A stretch of 64,000 nt of DNA, taken from contig NZ_JAGGKV010000002.1 of the NCBI RefSeq assembly GCF_017874035.1, positions 310,001 to 374,000 on the forward strand. The letters are read 5' to 3'. This DNA comes from Paenibacillus aceris (lineage in GTDB: Bacteria > Bacillota > Bacilli > Paenibacillales > NBRC-103111). The notes under the pieces were generated by a model. The model saw only the letters and a program-made list of their open reading frames with translations, made no database searches and was not told the origin of the DNA. Shown piece after piece: positions 1 to 8,659 of the stretch (position 1 is the stretch's first letter; the number at the start of each line of letters is the position of its first letter). A program made the translations under genes and the position numbers.

Positions 1-196
1 CACGAAAGGAATGCAAACTGCGATACGCTTTATAAAATGTTTCATTACACAAGTCTTCAGCGATAGCTTCCATTTGTGTACTTTTGAGCATATGAAAGAT
101 GAAGGCAAGGATTTTACGCTCGTAACGACGCATAAGCTCGTCATACAGCTGAACATTTCCATCCTTGATTTCTCTGATCAATTGGGAATCGGTCAT
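1..196 (-). CDS. ECF-type RNA polymerase sigma factor, N-terminal part (cut by window edge)
   Basis: Reading the minus strand from an ATG at 196-194 gives 65 codons open to the window edge. The start follows an AGGAGG motif 11 nt upstream. The peptide begins MTDSQLIREIKDGN and contains YDELMRRYERKILAF and AEDLCNETFYKAYRSL. This is the sigma-70 region 2 pattern of ECF sigma factors of the SigW/RpoE type, where the region binds core polymerase and recognises the -10 element. The C-terminal half (region 4) and any anti-sigma gene lie outside the window. I cannot say which stress or regulon it serves. Confidence 0.85.
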   Translation of the reverse strand, partial: MTDSQLIREIKDGNVQLYDELMRRYERKILAFIFHMLKSTQMEAIAEDLCNETFYKAYRSLHSFR

Positions 197-473
197 TACG
201 TGGCGACCCTCCTAACAAGTTCCCGGGTACCACTCCAACTGCTCATACATGTTGTACTGCAGTTAGAGTGAAAAGTTGCGATCATTTGTAAAATAAATGT
301 GAATGGATCTTTATGTAAAAAACGTCCATAATAAACCTTCTCGATCGATCGTGAAATTCCTGCTCGATTCGACAAATTGTTGAAAAAAATTCATTTTTAA
401 AGCTTGTCTAGTTAAAGCAATAACTCACCCTATCCATTATATAATAATTTCAGAAAAATATGGTATCTGTAAG
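197..473. other. Intergenic region upstream of the sigma factor gene
   Basis: This AT-rich stretch separates the sigma factor start from the terminator of the deacetylase gene. I found no convincing ORF. On the minus strand it contains TATAAT-like sequence near 435-445 and one TGTCGAA heptamer (368-374) that matches a Spo0A box. A single heptamer has little weight. A self-complementary CGATCGATCG lies at about 343-352. I saw no TGAAAC/CGTA pair typical of autoregulated SigW-type promoters. Confidence 0.4.
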
Positions 474-500
474 CAAAAAAAAAACCGCCAAATTGGCGGC
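474..500 (-). terminator. Intrinsic terminator of the deacetylase gene
   Basis: On the minus strand a GCCGCCAA/TTGGCGG-type hairpin is followed directly by a run of ten T. It lies about 120 nt after the stop codon of the polysaccharide deacetylase gene. Confidence 0.85.
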
Positions 501-621
501 TGCACTTATGGTGCGATTATCGGATAGGAGTGGAGAGAAACCATACTGTACTTTTATTATATGTATACGGTTTCATTCTGTCAATGACTATTTTGAAAAC
601 GTTTACCGTTTCTTTTTTCAA

Positions 622-1491
622 CTAAGCTTTGGTTCCTTCCAACTTTTGCCTTTGTGATTGATTAATTAAATTATTAATGGAATGAGGCCGAATATAGGGA
701 CTACCTGCATTAATGCGTGGAATCTGCATGGGATCCGTTTGAACAGATGTTAAGCCCGCCTTGGTCGTGAATGCATATTTGACTCCTGCTTCAGTGAGGT
801 AGGAAATCGTAAAATCATCATAACTGCCAAAAGGATAAGCATAAGAGTCGATAGATTTAGCTCCATTGACTTCTTTAAGTTTTGCGATACAAGTTTTGGT
901 ATCCGAAATGACCCTTTGTCTGAGATCTTCATCTGTTTCAGTTGAGCCATTCACCGTTAGCTTGTTATTCAGCATCGGTTTGCCATCTTTCATGGCATGC
1001 AATTGGTCGGAATGAAGTTGAAAATCAATATTCGAAAATTCTTTTCTCATTTTCCTGATTTGATCTCTGGATAAGGACGGCAGCAAGGTCGCTGTCGGGT
1101 TGTCCAAATCTTTTGTAATAACGAAATTAACCGCTGGAATACGCATCTTTTTGAGAATGGGATAAGCATTCGTGTAAAAGCTTTCATACCCATCATCAAA
1201 GGTGATCAGAACGGCATTATCAGGAATTCTAGCACCATCTTTCATAAAACTTTTGAACTGATCCATCGTAATAAAATTGTACCCCTGCCGCTGAAGCGCA
1301 CTTAGCTGCCGCTCAAATAATTTCGTTGAGATCGTCACAGATCCCTGCACTTGATCATCAATGTGGTGGTAAACGAGTACTGCGACTTCCTTCGAATAGA
1401 TGACATTGTTCGCACTTACAAATGAGGGGAAAAAATTAACAAAAATAACAACAATAATTAACGCACTTTTCAACATCATCCAGATCCTCAT
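622..1491 (-). CDS. Secreted polysaccharide deacetylase (CE4/NodB, IcaB/PgaB-like)
   Basis: 289 residues. The N-terminus (about residues 5-26) is a hydrophobic signal or anchor segment ending near SFVSA. The NodB core follows, with VLVYHHIDD (about 39-47), the metal and catalytic motif TFDDGY (about 97-102) and HSDQLH, whose H-x4-H spacing resembles poly-N-acetylglucosamine deacetylases of the PgaB/IcaB type. AYPFGSYDD supplies the later substrate-site motif. The enzyme would remove N-acetyl groups from an extracellular glycan; the actual substrate is inferred only. Start is uncertain between the first ATG and an ATG four codons later. It is a single-gene unit with its own promoter and terminator. 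Confidence 0.82.
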   Translation of the reverse strand: MRIWMMLKSALIIVVIFVNFFPSFVSANNVIYSKEVAVLVYHHIDDQVQGSVTISTKLFERQLSALQRQGYNFITMDQFKSFMKDGARIPDNAVLITFDDGYESFYTNAYPILKKMRIPAVNFVITKDLDNPTATLLPSLSRDQIRKMRKEFSNIDFQLHSDQLHAMKDGKPMLNNKLTVNGSTETDEDLRQRVISDTKTCIAKLKEVNGAKSIDSYAYPFGSYDDFTISYLTEAGVKYAFTTKAGLTSVQTDPMQIPRINAGSPYIRPHSINNLINQSQRQKLEGTKA

Positions 1492-1541
1492 TTCGTTCGC
1501 CCCACACGTATAAGTTTTGTATTATAAATAAGAACGATGTC

Positions 1542-1570
1542 ATTATAGCACGAAGTTTTTTTTTTGAGAA
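1542..1570 (-). promoter_or_regulatory. Putative sigma-A promoter of the deacetylase gene
   Basis: On the minus strand: TTCTCA, 17-bp spacer, TATAAT with an extended TGC in front of the -10. It lies about 50 bp upstream of the deacetylase start. Confidence 0.6.
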
Positions 1571-1585
1571 TCACTTTCAATAGAA

Positions 1586-1620
1586 TAAAAAATAAGCTGA
1601 TTCCCGTAGGAACCAGCTCA
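1586..1620 (-). terminator. Intrinsic terminator after tyrA
   Basis: On the minus strand GAGCTGGTTCC-tacg-GGAATCAGCT is followed by ATTTTTT. It begins 20 nt after the tyrA stop and ends the hisC-tyrA unit. Confidence 0.85.
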
Positions 1621-1639
1621 TCTCTTGGTATAAACGATG

Positions 1640-2728
1640 TTAAACATGAACCGCATATGGACCACTAAGCAGCTCGCCAGCACGATCCGCGTCTTCCTGA
1701 TTACGGAATGATAAACGTAGAATGCCAGGAACGTCTTCACGGCTCTCAATGATTTGGATATTGCTCAAATTAATTCTAGCATTACCTAATAATGTCGTAA
1801 TTTGTCCGATAATACCAGGATGATCAGGAATATCCACATAAATATCAAACAATGACGTAATCATACCTTTTCTGCGCTCAGGCAGTTGACTTCTGAACTC
1901 GCCGGCAATACGAAATTGTTCAACGATTCCCTCGCCATCGCTATTCTCAAGCAGCTCCACGAAACGCGAAATTTCCAGATTCCAATCGCTAAGAAGCTTA
2001 AGCAGCACCTGGCGATTGTTTACAAGAATATCCCGCCATATCATCGGCTCACTGGATGCAATGCGTGTGATGTCTCTGAAGCCGCCTGCAGCCAGATTCT
2101 GATACAACGGATTCGTTTCGTTATACCCTCTTACTTGGTTAACAAGAGCAACAGCAATTATATGCGGCAGATGACTGATCGCACCAACGATATCGTCGTG
2201 TTCCCTAGCGCCAACTTGCACGATTTGGGCTTTCGTTGTCTTGAGAAGCTCGGTTAAGCGGTCAACCTCAGATTGAGGCGTCCCCTCTGCTGGCGTCAGT
2301 ACGTAGAACGCATTTTCAAAAAGATGCGATGAGGCTGCCTCTACACCGTGGCGTTCGGAGCCTGCCATTGGATGACCTCCAATAAAGTAGACGCCTTCCT
2401 TCACAATGGTTTCGGCACTTTCCGTAATGGAAGCTTTGGTACTGCCAACATCCGTAATGATGCATCCTTTCTTCAACGGAAGCTTCATCAACTGCTGCAC
2501 ATAGTCCTCTAGCATCCCTACCGGTACGCATAGAAAGATGTAATCCGCTCCATCCACTGCCTCAGCCATGCTAGTTGTTGCCACATCAACCACATTCCGT
2601 TTAAGCAGCTTCTCCACTGATTTCGGATTCGGTGAATGGCCGACAACGGTAAAACCTGGTTTTCCTTTGTAACATAAGGCTAGTGAACCGCCAATAAGCC
2701 CTACGCCAAATATCGCAATTTTCGTCAT
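1640..2728 (-). CDS. tyrA: Prephenate dehydrogenase with C-terminal ACT domain
   Basis: 362 residues. It oxidatively decarboxylates prephenate to 4-hydroxyphenylpyruvate with NAD, the committed step to tyrosine. The Rossmann motif GVGLIGGS is at residues 8-15, GGHPMAGSE marks the substrate region, and the last roughly 70 residues (from about FDIYVDIPDHPG) form an ACT domain, the usual site of tyrosine feedback. Length matches Bacillus TyrA. It follows hisC by 21 bp and shares its transcript. HisC-type aminotransferases can make the next step to tyrosine in Bacillus, so the pairing is functional. Confidence 0.96.
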   Translation of the reverse strand: MTKIAIFGVGLIGGSLALCYKGKPGFTVVGHSPNPKSVEKLLKRNVVDVATTSMAEAVDGADYIFLCVPVGMLEDYVQQLMKLPLKKGCIITDVGSTKASITESAETIVKEGVYFIGGHPMAGSERHGVEAASSHLFENAFYVLTPAEGTPQSEVDRLTELLKTTKAQIVQVGAREHDDIVGAISHLPHIIAVALVNQVRGYNETNPLYQNLAAGGFRDITRIASSEPMIWRDILVNNRQVLLKLLSDWNLEISRFVELLENSDGEGIVEQFRIAGEFRSQLPERRKGMITSLFDIYVDIPDHPGIIGQITTLLGNARINLSNIQIIESREDVPGILRLSFRNQEDADRAGELLSGPYAVHV

Positions 2729-2749
2729 AAGATCAACCTTTAAATTGTA

Positions 2750-3850
2750 TTAGGCTTGTACAGCGACCTCGGCCAGCACCTGCTGCAGAGCTGCTATGAA
2801 TTTCTCATTCTGTTCCCGCGAGCCGATTGTAACTCGAAGCGATGTTGGGAAGCCAAGCATATGTCCGCCGCGGACAATAATTCCTCTACGCAACAAACCA
2901 TTAAATACGTCACCTGCAGGACGCCCTACATTAACCATAATGAAGTTTCCGTGAGCTGGGAAAGCCTGTAATCCCATCTCGTTGAATTGCTCTGTTAAGT
3001 AATTCAGACCTGCCGTATTCGCTTCGCGGCAGCTAGCGATGAAATCTTGGTCCTTAATGGCCGCAAGTGCAGCAGCTTGTGCAAATCTAGTCGTGTTGAA
3101 AGGCTCGCGAACTTGATTAATCGATCTAATAACATCCGGGTGCCCGACCCCATAACCGATTCGCAGCGAAGCCAAACCGTATATTTTTGAAAAAGTACGC
3201 AGTGCAATGACATTCCGGTACTGGCCGATAAACTCGATACTATCCGGGAATTGTCCAGTCGTATTGTACTCACAATATGCCTCATCCAGAACGACCAACA
3301 CATGCTCAGGAACTTTTGCTAAAAATGCTTTAATTTCCGCATCCGTATTCATCGTACCGGTCGGATTATTCGGATTACAAATCCATACGATCTTCGTACG
3401 GTCTGTAATCGCAGCCAGCATGCCATCCAAATCATGCGTACCATCTTTCAATGGGACCTCAATGGATACAGCTCCTTCAATCTCACAATTGTGCTTATAT
3501 TGCGGGAAGGTGTGGGTAGCCATCACCGTTTCATCGCCTTGTACGAGGAAAGCGCGGGCTAGCATGAGAATAACCTCATCGGAACCTGCTCCAAAAATGA
3601 GTTGGTTCGTATTCACTCCGAGGTACTCGGCTACTGCCTCTGTCAATTCAACAGCTCCGCCATCCGGATATAAGCTAATGTTCGCAATTTCAGCCTCGAT
3701 CGCCGCTCTCGCTTTAGGCGAAGAGCCGAATGGATTTTCATTGGATGCAAGCTTAATCACTTCTGTTAATCCTAATTCTCTTTTCACTTCTTCAATAGGT
3801 TTACCCGGCTGATAGACCGGCAAATGTACAATGGTTTGTTTCGGTTTCAT
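2750..3850 (-). CDS. hisC: Histidinol-phosphate / aromatic aminotransferase
   Basis: 366 residues, fold-type I PLP enzyme. SNENPFGSSP near the N-terminus, NPNNPTGT in the middle, DEAYCEY, and the Schiff-base lysine in RTFSKIYGLA (about residue 222) are all present. It transaminates histidinol phosphate and, in Bacillus, also aromatic keto acids, which explains its place between the trp genes and tyrA. GAGGTG lies upstream of the ATG. It has its own promoter downstream of the trp terminator, so it need not follow trp expression. Confidence 0.95.
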   Translation of the reverse strand: MKPKQTIVHLPVYQPGKPIEEVKRELGLTEVIKLASNENPFGSSPKARAAIEAEIANISLYPDGGAVELTEAVAEYLGVNTNQLIFGAGSDEVILMLARAFLVQGDETVMATHTFPQYKHNCEIEGAVSIEVPLKDGTHDLDGMLAAITDRTKIVWICNPNNPTGTMNTDAEIKAFLAKVPEHVLVVLDEAYCEYNTTGQFPDSIEFIGQYRNVIALRTFSKIYGLASLRIGYGVGHPDVIRSINQVREPFNTTRFAQAAALAAIKDQDFIASCREANTAGLNYLTEQFNEMGLQAFPAHGNFIMVNVGRPAGDVFNGLLRRGIIVRGGHMLGFPTSLRVTIGSREQNEKFIAALQQVLAEVAVQA

Positions 3851-3952
3851 TGGTAGTCACCTCATCAATTAGTTGTCCGAACCTTGTAATTGTCCCACAA
3901 AAATAACAGCTTTGTAAAATATGGTTCCTTTTATGTAGAAGGAATACTGCTT

Positions 3953-3981
3953 ATTCTACTCATTTGAGACAAATGTCTCAA
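3953..3981 (-). promoter_or_regulatory. hisC-tyrA promoter overlapped by an 18-bp perfect palindrome
   Basis: On the minus strand: TTGAGA (3981-3976), exactly 17 bp, TAGAAT (3958-3953), about 100 bp before hisC. The palindrome TTGAGACA-AA-TGTCTCAA (3964-3981) covers the -35 and half the spacer, the position of a repressor operator. I do not recognise the regulator. Confidence 0.65.
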
Positions 3982-4031
3982 CGATCAACAAATAATAGTG
4001 TACTGCTTTAACGCTTAACAGTAAATAGGTA

Positions 4032-4073
4032 ATTTTTAAAAATCCCCCTAGACAAGGTGTCTAGAGGGATTTC
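4032..4073 (-). terminator. Intrinsic terminator of the trp operon
   Basis: On the minus strand AAATCCCTCTAGAC-acctt-GTCTAGGGGGATTT runs into TTAAAAATT. It starts right after the trpA stop codon and separates trpEDCFBA from hisC-tyrA. Confidence 0.88.
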
Positions 4074-4074
4074 G

Positions 4075-4884
4075 TTATCTGCCTTTCAACTGGCCAACAA
4101 AGCCGCCAATTTGCTGTAGACCTTCCGGATGGGCAGCATCTTCTTTAAAATGATGCAACGCACTTTCAATCGAACGGACAATGGCGCTTCCCACGACGAC
4201 ACCGTCACAAAGCTTCTCAAACCGCTGCACTTGCTCACGGTTGGATATTCCGAAGCCGACAACGATCGGCACATTCGCTGCTTCCCGCACGGTGGAAAGA
4301 AAGTCCTCAATCCCTCCGAAAAACTCAGCGCGTTCACCGGTAACGCCTAGCGATGAAACACAATAAACGAATCCGCGAGCTCCAGCGGCAATGCGTTTAA
4401 CACGTTCATTCGATGTTGGCGCAACTAGTGGAATCAAATGCACGCCATAGGACTCGGCAATCGCCCTTGTTTCACTATCTTCTTCCAGCGGCAGATCGGG
4501 AATGATGATACCGCTGATTTCATTTTCCTGCATCGTCTTGAAAATTCGTTCCAGACCGATTTGCAGCACGGGATTATAGTAGGTGAAGAGAATGAACGGC
4601 AGCTTGGAGCCTCTGTTTCTGGCTTGGCGCGCCACATCAATCACATCATATATCGTTATTTTACTTAATAGCGCACGTTCCGAGGAGCGTTGAATCACTG
4701 GACCGTCAGCTAACGGATCTGAATACGGAACACCTAGCTCGATTAAATCGGCACCAGCCCGCTCCATCTCCAGAATAAGCTCCAAAGAAGCTTCTTTGGA
4801 CGGATCACCGATGGTAAGGAACGGGATCATTGCCGTTTCCCCACGCTCTTTGAGCTCAGCAAATCGCTTATCTATCAGGTTCAT
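4075..4884 (-). CDS. trpA: Tryptophan synthase alpha subunit
   Basis: 269 residues, TIM barrel. It cleaves indole-3-glycerol phosphate to indole and glyceraldehyde 3-phosphate. Catalytic Glu is in DLIELGVPYSDP (about residue 49) and catalytic Asp in PLADGP (about 60). The phosphate-binding glycines are in VGFGIS. GGGAGG precedes the ATG. Last gene of the trp operon, 3 bp after trpB, as expected for a stoichiometric alpha2-beta2 complex. Confidence 0.97.
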   Translation of the reverse strand: MNLIDKRFAELKERGETAMIPFLTIGDPSKEASLELILEMERAGADLIELGVPYSDPLADGPVIQRSSERALLSKITIYDVIDVARQARNRGSKLPFILFTYYNPVLQIGLERIFKTMQENEISGIIIPDLPLEEDSETRAIAESYGVHLIPLVAPTSNERVKRIAAGARGFVYCVSSLGVTGERAEFFGGIEDFLSTVREAANVPIVVGFGISNREQVQRFEKLCDGVVVGSAIVRSIESALHHFKEDAAHPEGLQQIGGFVGQLKGR

Positions 4885-4887
4885 AAC

Positions 4888-6084
4888 TTATTCCCTCCCT
4901 GTGCCAAGATAGCTCATGATGGATTCCACATCTTTATCGCCGCGGCCGGATAGACTCACGACAATAATTTGATCTTTGGACATCGTAGGAGCCAGCTTTA
5001 CTGTTTGTGCAATCGCATGAGCGCTCTCCAGGGCTGGAATGATGCCCTCCGTGCGGCTAAGCAATTGAAGCGCGTCAAGGGCCTCTTGGTCAGTTATCGG
5101 ATAATAAGTAGCACGTTCAATATCTTTGAGGTATGAGTGCTCGGGACCGATACCCGGGTAGTCTAAGCCTGCGGAAATGGAATGAGCCGGAAGCACTTGC
5201 CCATATTCATCCTGCAGCAAGTAGCTCAGCGAGCCTTGGAATACGCCAGGTGAACCTTTGGTCATAGTCGCAGCGTGTTCCTCCGTATGAATTCCGCGTC
5301 CAGCCGCTTCAACCCCGATGAGTTTAACCGTTTCATCCTGAACGAAAGGATAAAAAATGCCCATGGCGTTACTGCCTCCGCCAACGCAAGCGACAACGGC
5401 ATCCGGCAGTCTGCCTTCCGTTTCTAAAATCTGCTCGCGCGACTCATCGCCTATGATTCGCTGAAAATCACGCACCATCATCGGGTAAGGATGCGGTCCT
5501 GTTACGGATCCCAGGATGTAATAGGTATCCTGGACGTTGCTAACCCAATAACGCAGCGTTTCGTTACATGCGTCCTTCAGCGTACGAGTTCCTGACGTGA
5601 CGGGAATTACTTCAGAACCAAGCAATTTCATGCGGAAAACGTTCAATTGCTGTCTCTTCGTATCTTCTTCGCCCATAAATACTTTGCACTCAAAGCCCAT
5701 TAAGGCAGCGACCGTTGCCGACGCAACACCGTGCTGTCCAGCGCCAGTCTCGGCGATAATTTTCTTTTTCCCCATCTTTTTCGCGAGAACCGCTTGTCCG
5801 ATTGTGTTATTGATTTTGTGAGCGCCAGTATGATTCAGGTCTTCGCGTTTCAAGTAAATTTTGGCCCCGCCCAATTGCTCAGAAAGGCGCTCCGCATAGT
5901 AAAGGGGAGTTGGTCTGCCGGAATATTGTTTTTGCAAATAACGAACTTCGGCAATAAACTCCGGGTCATCTTTATATCGATTATAAGCTTCTTCCAGCTC
6001 AGTTAATGCATTCATCAATGTTTCTGGTACGTAACGGCCGCCGAACTTGCCGAATCTGCCGTGCTCATCAGGTACTTGCGTCAC
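4888..6084 (-). CDS. trpB: Tryptophan synthase beta subunit
   Basis: 398 residues. It condenses indole with serine using PLP. The PLP lysine is in [10 protein letters not shown] (about residue 90), and the phosphate-binding loop is [14 protein letters not shown] near the N-terminus and [11 protein letters not shown] are family signatures. The start is GTG, overlapping the trpF stop by 4 bp (GTGA), so translation is probably coupled. Confidence 0.97.
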   Translation of the reverse strand: MTQVPDEHGRFGKFGGRYVPETLMNALTELEEAYNRYKDDPEFIAEVRYLQKQYSGRPTPLYYAERLSEQLGGAKIYLKREDLNHTGAHKINNTIGQAVLAKKMGKKKIIAETGAGQHGVASATVAALMGFECKVFMGEEDTKRQQLNVFRMKLLGSEVIPVTSGTRTLKDACNETLRYWVSNVQDTYYILGSVTGPHPYPMMVRDFQRIIGDESREQILETEGRLPDAVVACVGGGSNAMGIFYPFVQDETVKLIGVEAAGRGIHTEEHAATMTKGSPGVFQGSLSYLLQDEYGQVLPAHSISAGLDYPGIGPEHSYLKDIERATYYPITDQEALDALQLLSRTEGIIPALESAHAIAQTVKLAPTMSKDQIIVVSLSGRGDKDVESIMSYLGTGRE

Positions 6085-6779
6085 TTTCGGGTCACCCTTT
6101 CCACAAATGCGCTAATTTTCGCAATATCTTTCACGCCATCCGTCTCCACGCCGCTGGACACATCTACGCCATCGGGACGATAGGCTTCCACTAATTGATT
6201 CACATTATCAGGCTGCAGTCCGCCTGCGACAAGCAGCTTCACGCCTGCTAAACGAGCCCATTCCAGATAAACCGGTATACAGTCCCAAGCAAAAGTTTTA
6301 CCGGAGCCTCCCCCATACACAGGGTCAAAAGTATCCAGCAAAATAGCGTCAACCGATCCAATATAAGGGTCTAGTTGAGCACCTACTTCCGTTAATGAAG
6401 GTACTTTATCCTCCGATTTGGAAATGGACACAGATTTAAACACCTGCACTTGGAACCGTTCACGCACCCAACTGCAAAATTCAGGGGTCTCCTGACTGTG
6501 CAATTGGACAACATCAAGCGGAGCAACAGCCAAAATATCGATTAGCTGCTCCTGAGTCGGATTCACGAATACCCCTACCGTAAGCGGTATGGTTAAGCCG
6601 CTCGCCGCTTCTGATTTCAGATAAGAAATAAGCTCATTAGCCTTGTCCGGCGTTACTTGGCGTTTACTTGGGGCAAAAACAAATCCGATATGATCGATCG
6701 GCAAATGCACGATTGATTTTAACACTTCAACGCTTTGAAGTCCACAAATTTTTACGGTTGGAAACGTGCCTGCAGCCAT
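6081..6779 (-). CDS. trpF: Phosphoribosylanthranilate isomerase
   Basis: 232 residues. It isomerises phosphoribosyl-anthranilate to Cd[10 protein letters not shown] near the N-terminus carries the catalytic Cys, [10 protein letters not shown] and LLDTFD follow, and [12 protein letters not shown] is the phosphate site. GAGG lies before the ATG. The gene lies between trpC and trpB in the canonical Bacillus order. Confidence 0.95.
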   Translation of the reverse strand: MAAGTFPTVKICGLQSVEVLKSIVHLPIDHIGFVFAPSKRQVTPDKANELISYLKSEAASGLTIPLTVGVFVNPTQEQLIDILAVAPLDVVQLHSQETPEFCSWVRERFQVQVFKSVSISKSEDKVPSLTEVGAQLDPYIGSVDAILLDTFDPVYGGGSGKTFAWDCIPVYLEWARLAGVKLLVAGGLQPDNVNQLVEAYRPDGVDVSSGVETDGVKDIAKISAFVERVTRK

Positions 6780-6794
6780 TCTTTTCGCCTCTTT

Positions 6795-7601
6795 CTACGC
6801 CATCTGATTCGTTGTTTTCACTCTTGGTCCCATCAGATCATGAACCGCTTGCTCAACAACGGGCTGACGCATGAAATGCTCGCCGATCAGTACAGCGTGG
6901 GAGCCGATTTCCTGCAAATAGGCCATATCTTGAACAGCGGAAATACCGCTCTCACTTACGATTGTTTTACCCGCTGGAATGAATTGAATCAATTCTTCCG
7001 TCGTTTTCAAATCCGTGACGAATGTCTTCAGATTCCGGTTGTTAATACCAATCAATCGGGTGTCTAATTCTAACGCTCGCTCCAGCTCTTCACGATCATG
7101 AACTTCAACTAGCGCATCCAAACCAAGGTCACTGGCAAGCGCTAGGTACTGTTTCATTTGATCAGTTGTCAAAATTGCCGCGATGAGCAGGATCGCATCC
7201 GCACCAATCAGACGAGCTTCATAGATTTGCTTCGGATCAATCGTGAAATCTTTCCGCAGCAAAGGTATTTTGACAGCTTGCCGAACAGCCTTAAGGTAGT
7301 CGTTGCTCCCTTGGAAATACTGCACATCCGTAAGAACCGAGATGCAATCTGCGCCTGCACGTTCGTAGGACTCCGCCAAACGTACCGGATCAAAATCTTC
7401 ACGGATCAAACCCTTGGATGGAGATGCCTTTTTGACTTCGGCAATCAGTCCCATCGCACGGTTTTTACGTGTAGTCAATGCTTGTTCAAAGCCTAGGCAA
7501 GGAGGAAGAGCTGAAATAACCTTCTCCGCTTCCGCAATGGAAAAGCTGCTCATCGCTTCAACCTCAGCACGCTTGGTGGCAACAATTTTATCAAGAAACA
7601 T
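6795..7601 (-). CDS. trpC: Indole-3-glycerol phosphate synthase
   Basis: 268 residues, TIM barrel closing the indole ring from CdRP. Family motifs AEVKKASPSKG, LLRKDFTID, LVEVHDREEL, IGINNRNLKTF and VSESGI are all visible in order. The start (AGGAG upstream) overlaps the trpD 3' end by 11 bp. Confidence 0.97.
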   Translation of the reverse strand: MFLDKIVATKRAEVEAMSSFSIAEAEKVISALPPCLGFEQALTTRKNRAMGLIAEVKKASPSKGLIREDFDPVRLAESYERAGADCISVLTDVQYFQGSNDYLKAVRQAVKIPLLRKDFTIDPKQIYEARLIGADAILLIAAILTTDQMKQYLALASDLGLDALVEVHDREELERALELDTRLIGINNRNLKTFVTDLKTTEELIQFIPAGKTIVSESGISAVQDMAYLQEIGSHAVLIGEHFMRQPVVEQAVHDLMGPRVKTTNQMA

Positions 7602-8631
7602 GGCTTAGTTCTCCTGTGTATTGGATTAATTCATTCAATTTTTGTTCTGCACGGCCCGAATCGATCACATCAGCCGCAAATTTAACCCCTTGCTGCAGGC
7701 TTCCGACATGTCCTGTCACGTAGAAGCACGCAGCTGCATTCGCGAGCACGATATCACGGTGAGGCCCTCTTTCGCCGGCAAAAATATGACGGATAATCTC
7801 TGCGTTCAACAGCGCATCACCACCGCCAACATCCTTAATGCTATGCGCTCGTAGACCAAGATCATCAGGAGTAATAGAATAAGTGCTAATCCGATCCGCT
7901 TTTAGTTCCGTTACTTTGGTTGGCGCCGAAATGCTGAATTCATCTAGACCGTCCTCGCTGGCTACTACCAATGCACGCTTCAGCCCTAATGCCTGCAGCG
8001 CTTGCGCGAGAAGTTCTGTTTTCGTCCTGTCGAACACGCCAAGTACTTGACGATCCGCTCCTGCAGGGTTAGTAAGCGGACCCAGCAGATTGAATACCGT
8101 GCGGAAGCCCAGCTCTTTTCGCGGAGCAGCTACATGCTTCATAGATTGGTGAAAAGCTTGTGCGAACATAAAACAAATACCCGTTTTGTCCAAACATTGC
8201 GCCGCTTGTTCGCCGCTTAACGTAATATTCACACCAAGAGCTTCCAGCACATCGGCGCTGCCGCTTTTGCTGGACATTGCCCGATTGCCATGCTTCGCAA
8301 CGCGAATGCCTCCTGCAGCAGCAACAATGGCCGCCGTTGTTGAAATATTGAACGTCTCAGCTCCATCGCCGCCAGTACCGCAAGTGTCCAGCAGGTCATG
8401 CTGCTGCACATTTACTTGGAGCGCTTTGTTCCGCATCGTTTCTGCAAACCCTGTAATCTCTTCCAGGGTTTCGCCTTTCATGCGAAGAGCCGTCAGAAGG
8501 CTGCCGATTTGAGAGGGCGATGCCGCCCCCTCCATGATTTCCGACATCACCCTGCGCGCTTCCTCACGCGACAGGTGGTTGCCGCTAATTACTTTGCCAA
8601 GCGCTTGCTGTATATGATTAAGTCTACTCAT
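7591..8631 (-). CDS. trpD: Anthranilate phosphoribosyltransferase
   Basis: 346 residues. It transfers phosphoribose from PRPP to anthranilate. The glycine-rich PRPP loop DTCGTGGDG lies at about residues 82-90. KHGNRAMSSKSGSAD and the RKELGFRTVFNLLGPLTNP stretch are the other signatures. GAGGAGG lies 8 nt before the ATG. Second gene of the operon. Confidence 0.97.
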   Translation of the reverse strand: MSRLNHIQQALGKVISGNHLSREEARRVMSEIMEGAASPSQIGSLLTALRMKGETLEEITGFAETMRNKALQVNVQQHDLLDTCGTGGDGAETFNISTTAAIVAAAGGIRVAKHGNRAMSSKSGSADVLEALGVNITLSGEQAAQCLDKTGICFMFAQAFHQSMKHVAAPRKELGFRTVFNLLGPLTNPAGADRQVLGVFDRTKTELLAQALQALGLKRALVVASEDGLDEFSISAPTKVTELKADRISTYSITPDDLGLRAHSIKDVGGGDALLNAEIIRHIFAGERGPHRDIVLANAAACFYVTGHVGSLQQGVKFAADVIDSGRAEQKLNELIQYTGELSHVS

Positions 8632-8659
8632 GACACGAATCCTCCTCTACATCTTTCCC

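Noticed and set aside
368..374. TGTCGAA heptamer as a Spo0A box for the ECF sigma gene
   Set aside because: A single 7-mer is expected by chance about every 8 kb on both strands; no second box or spacing support.
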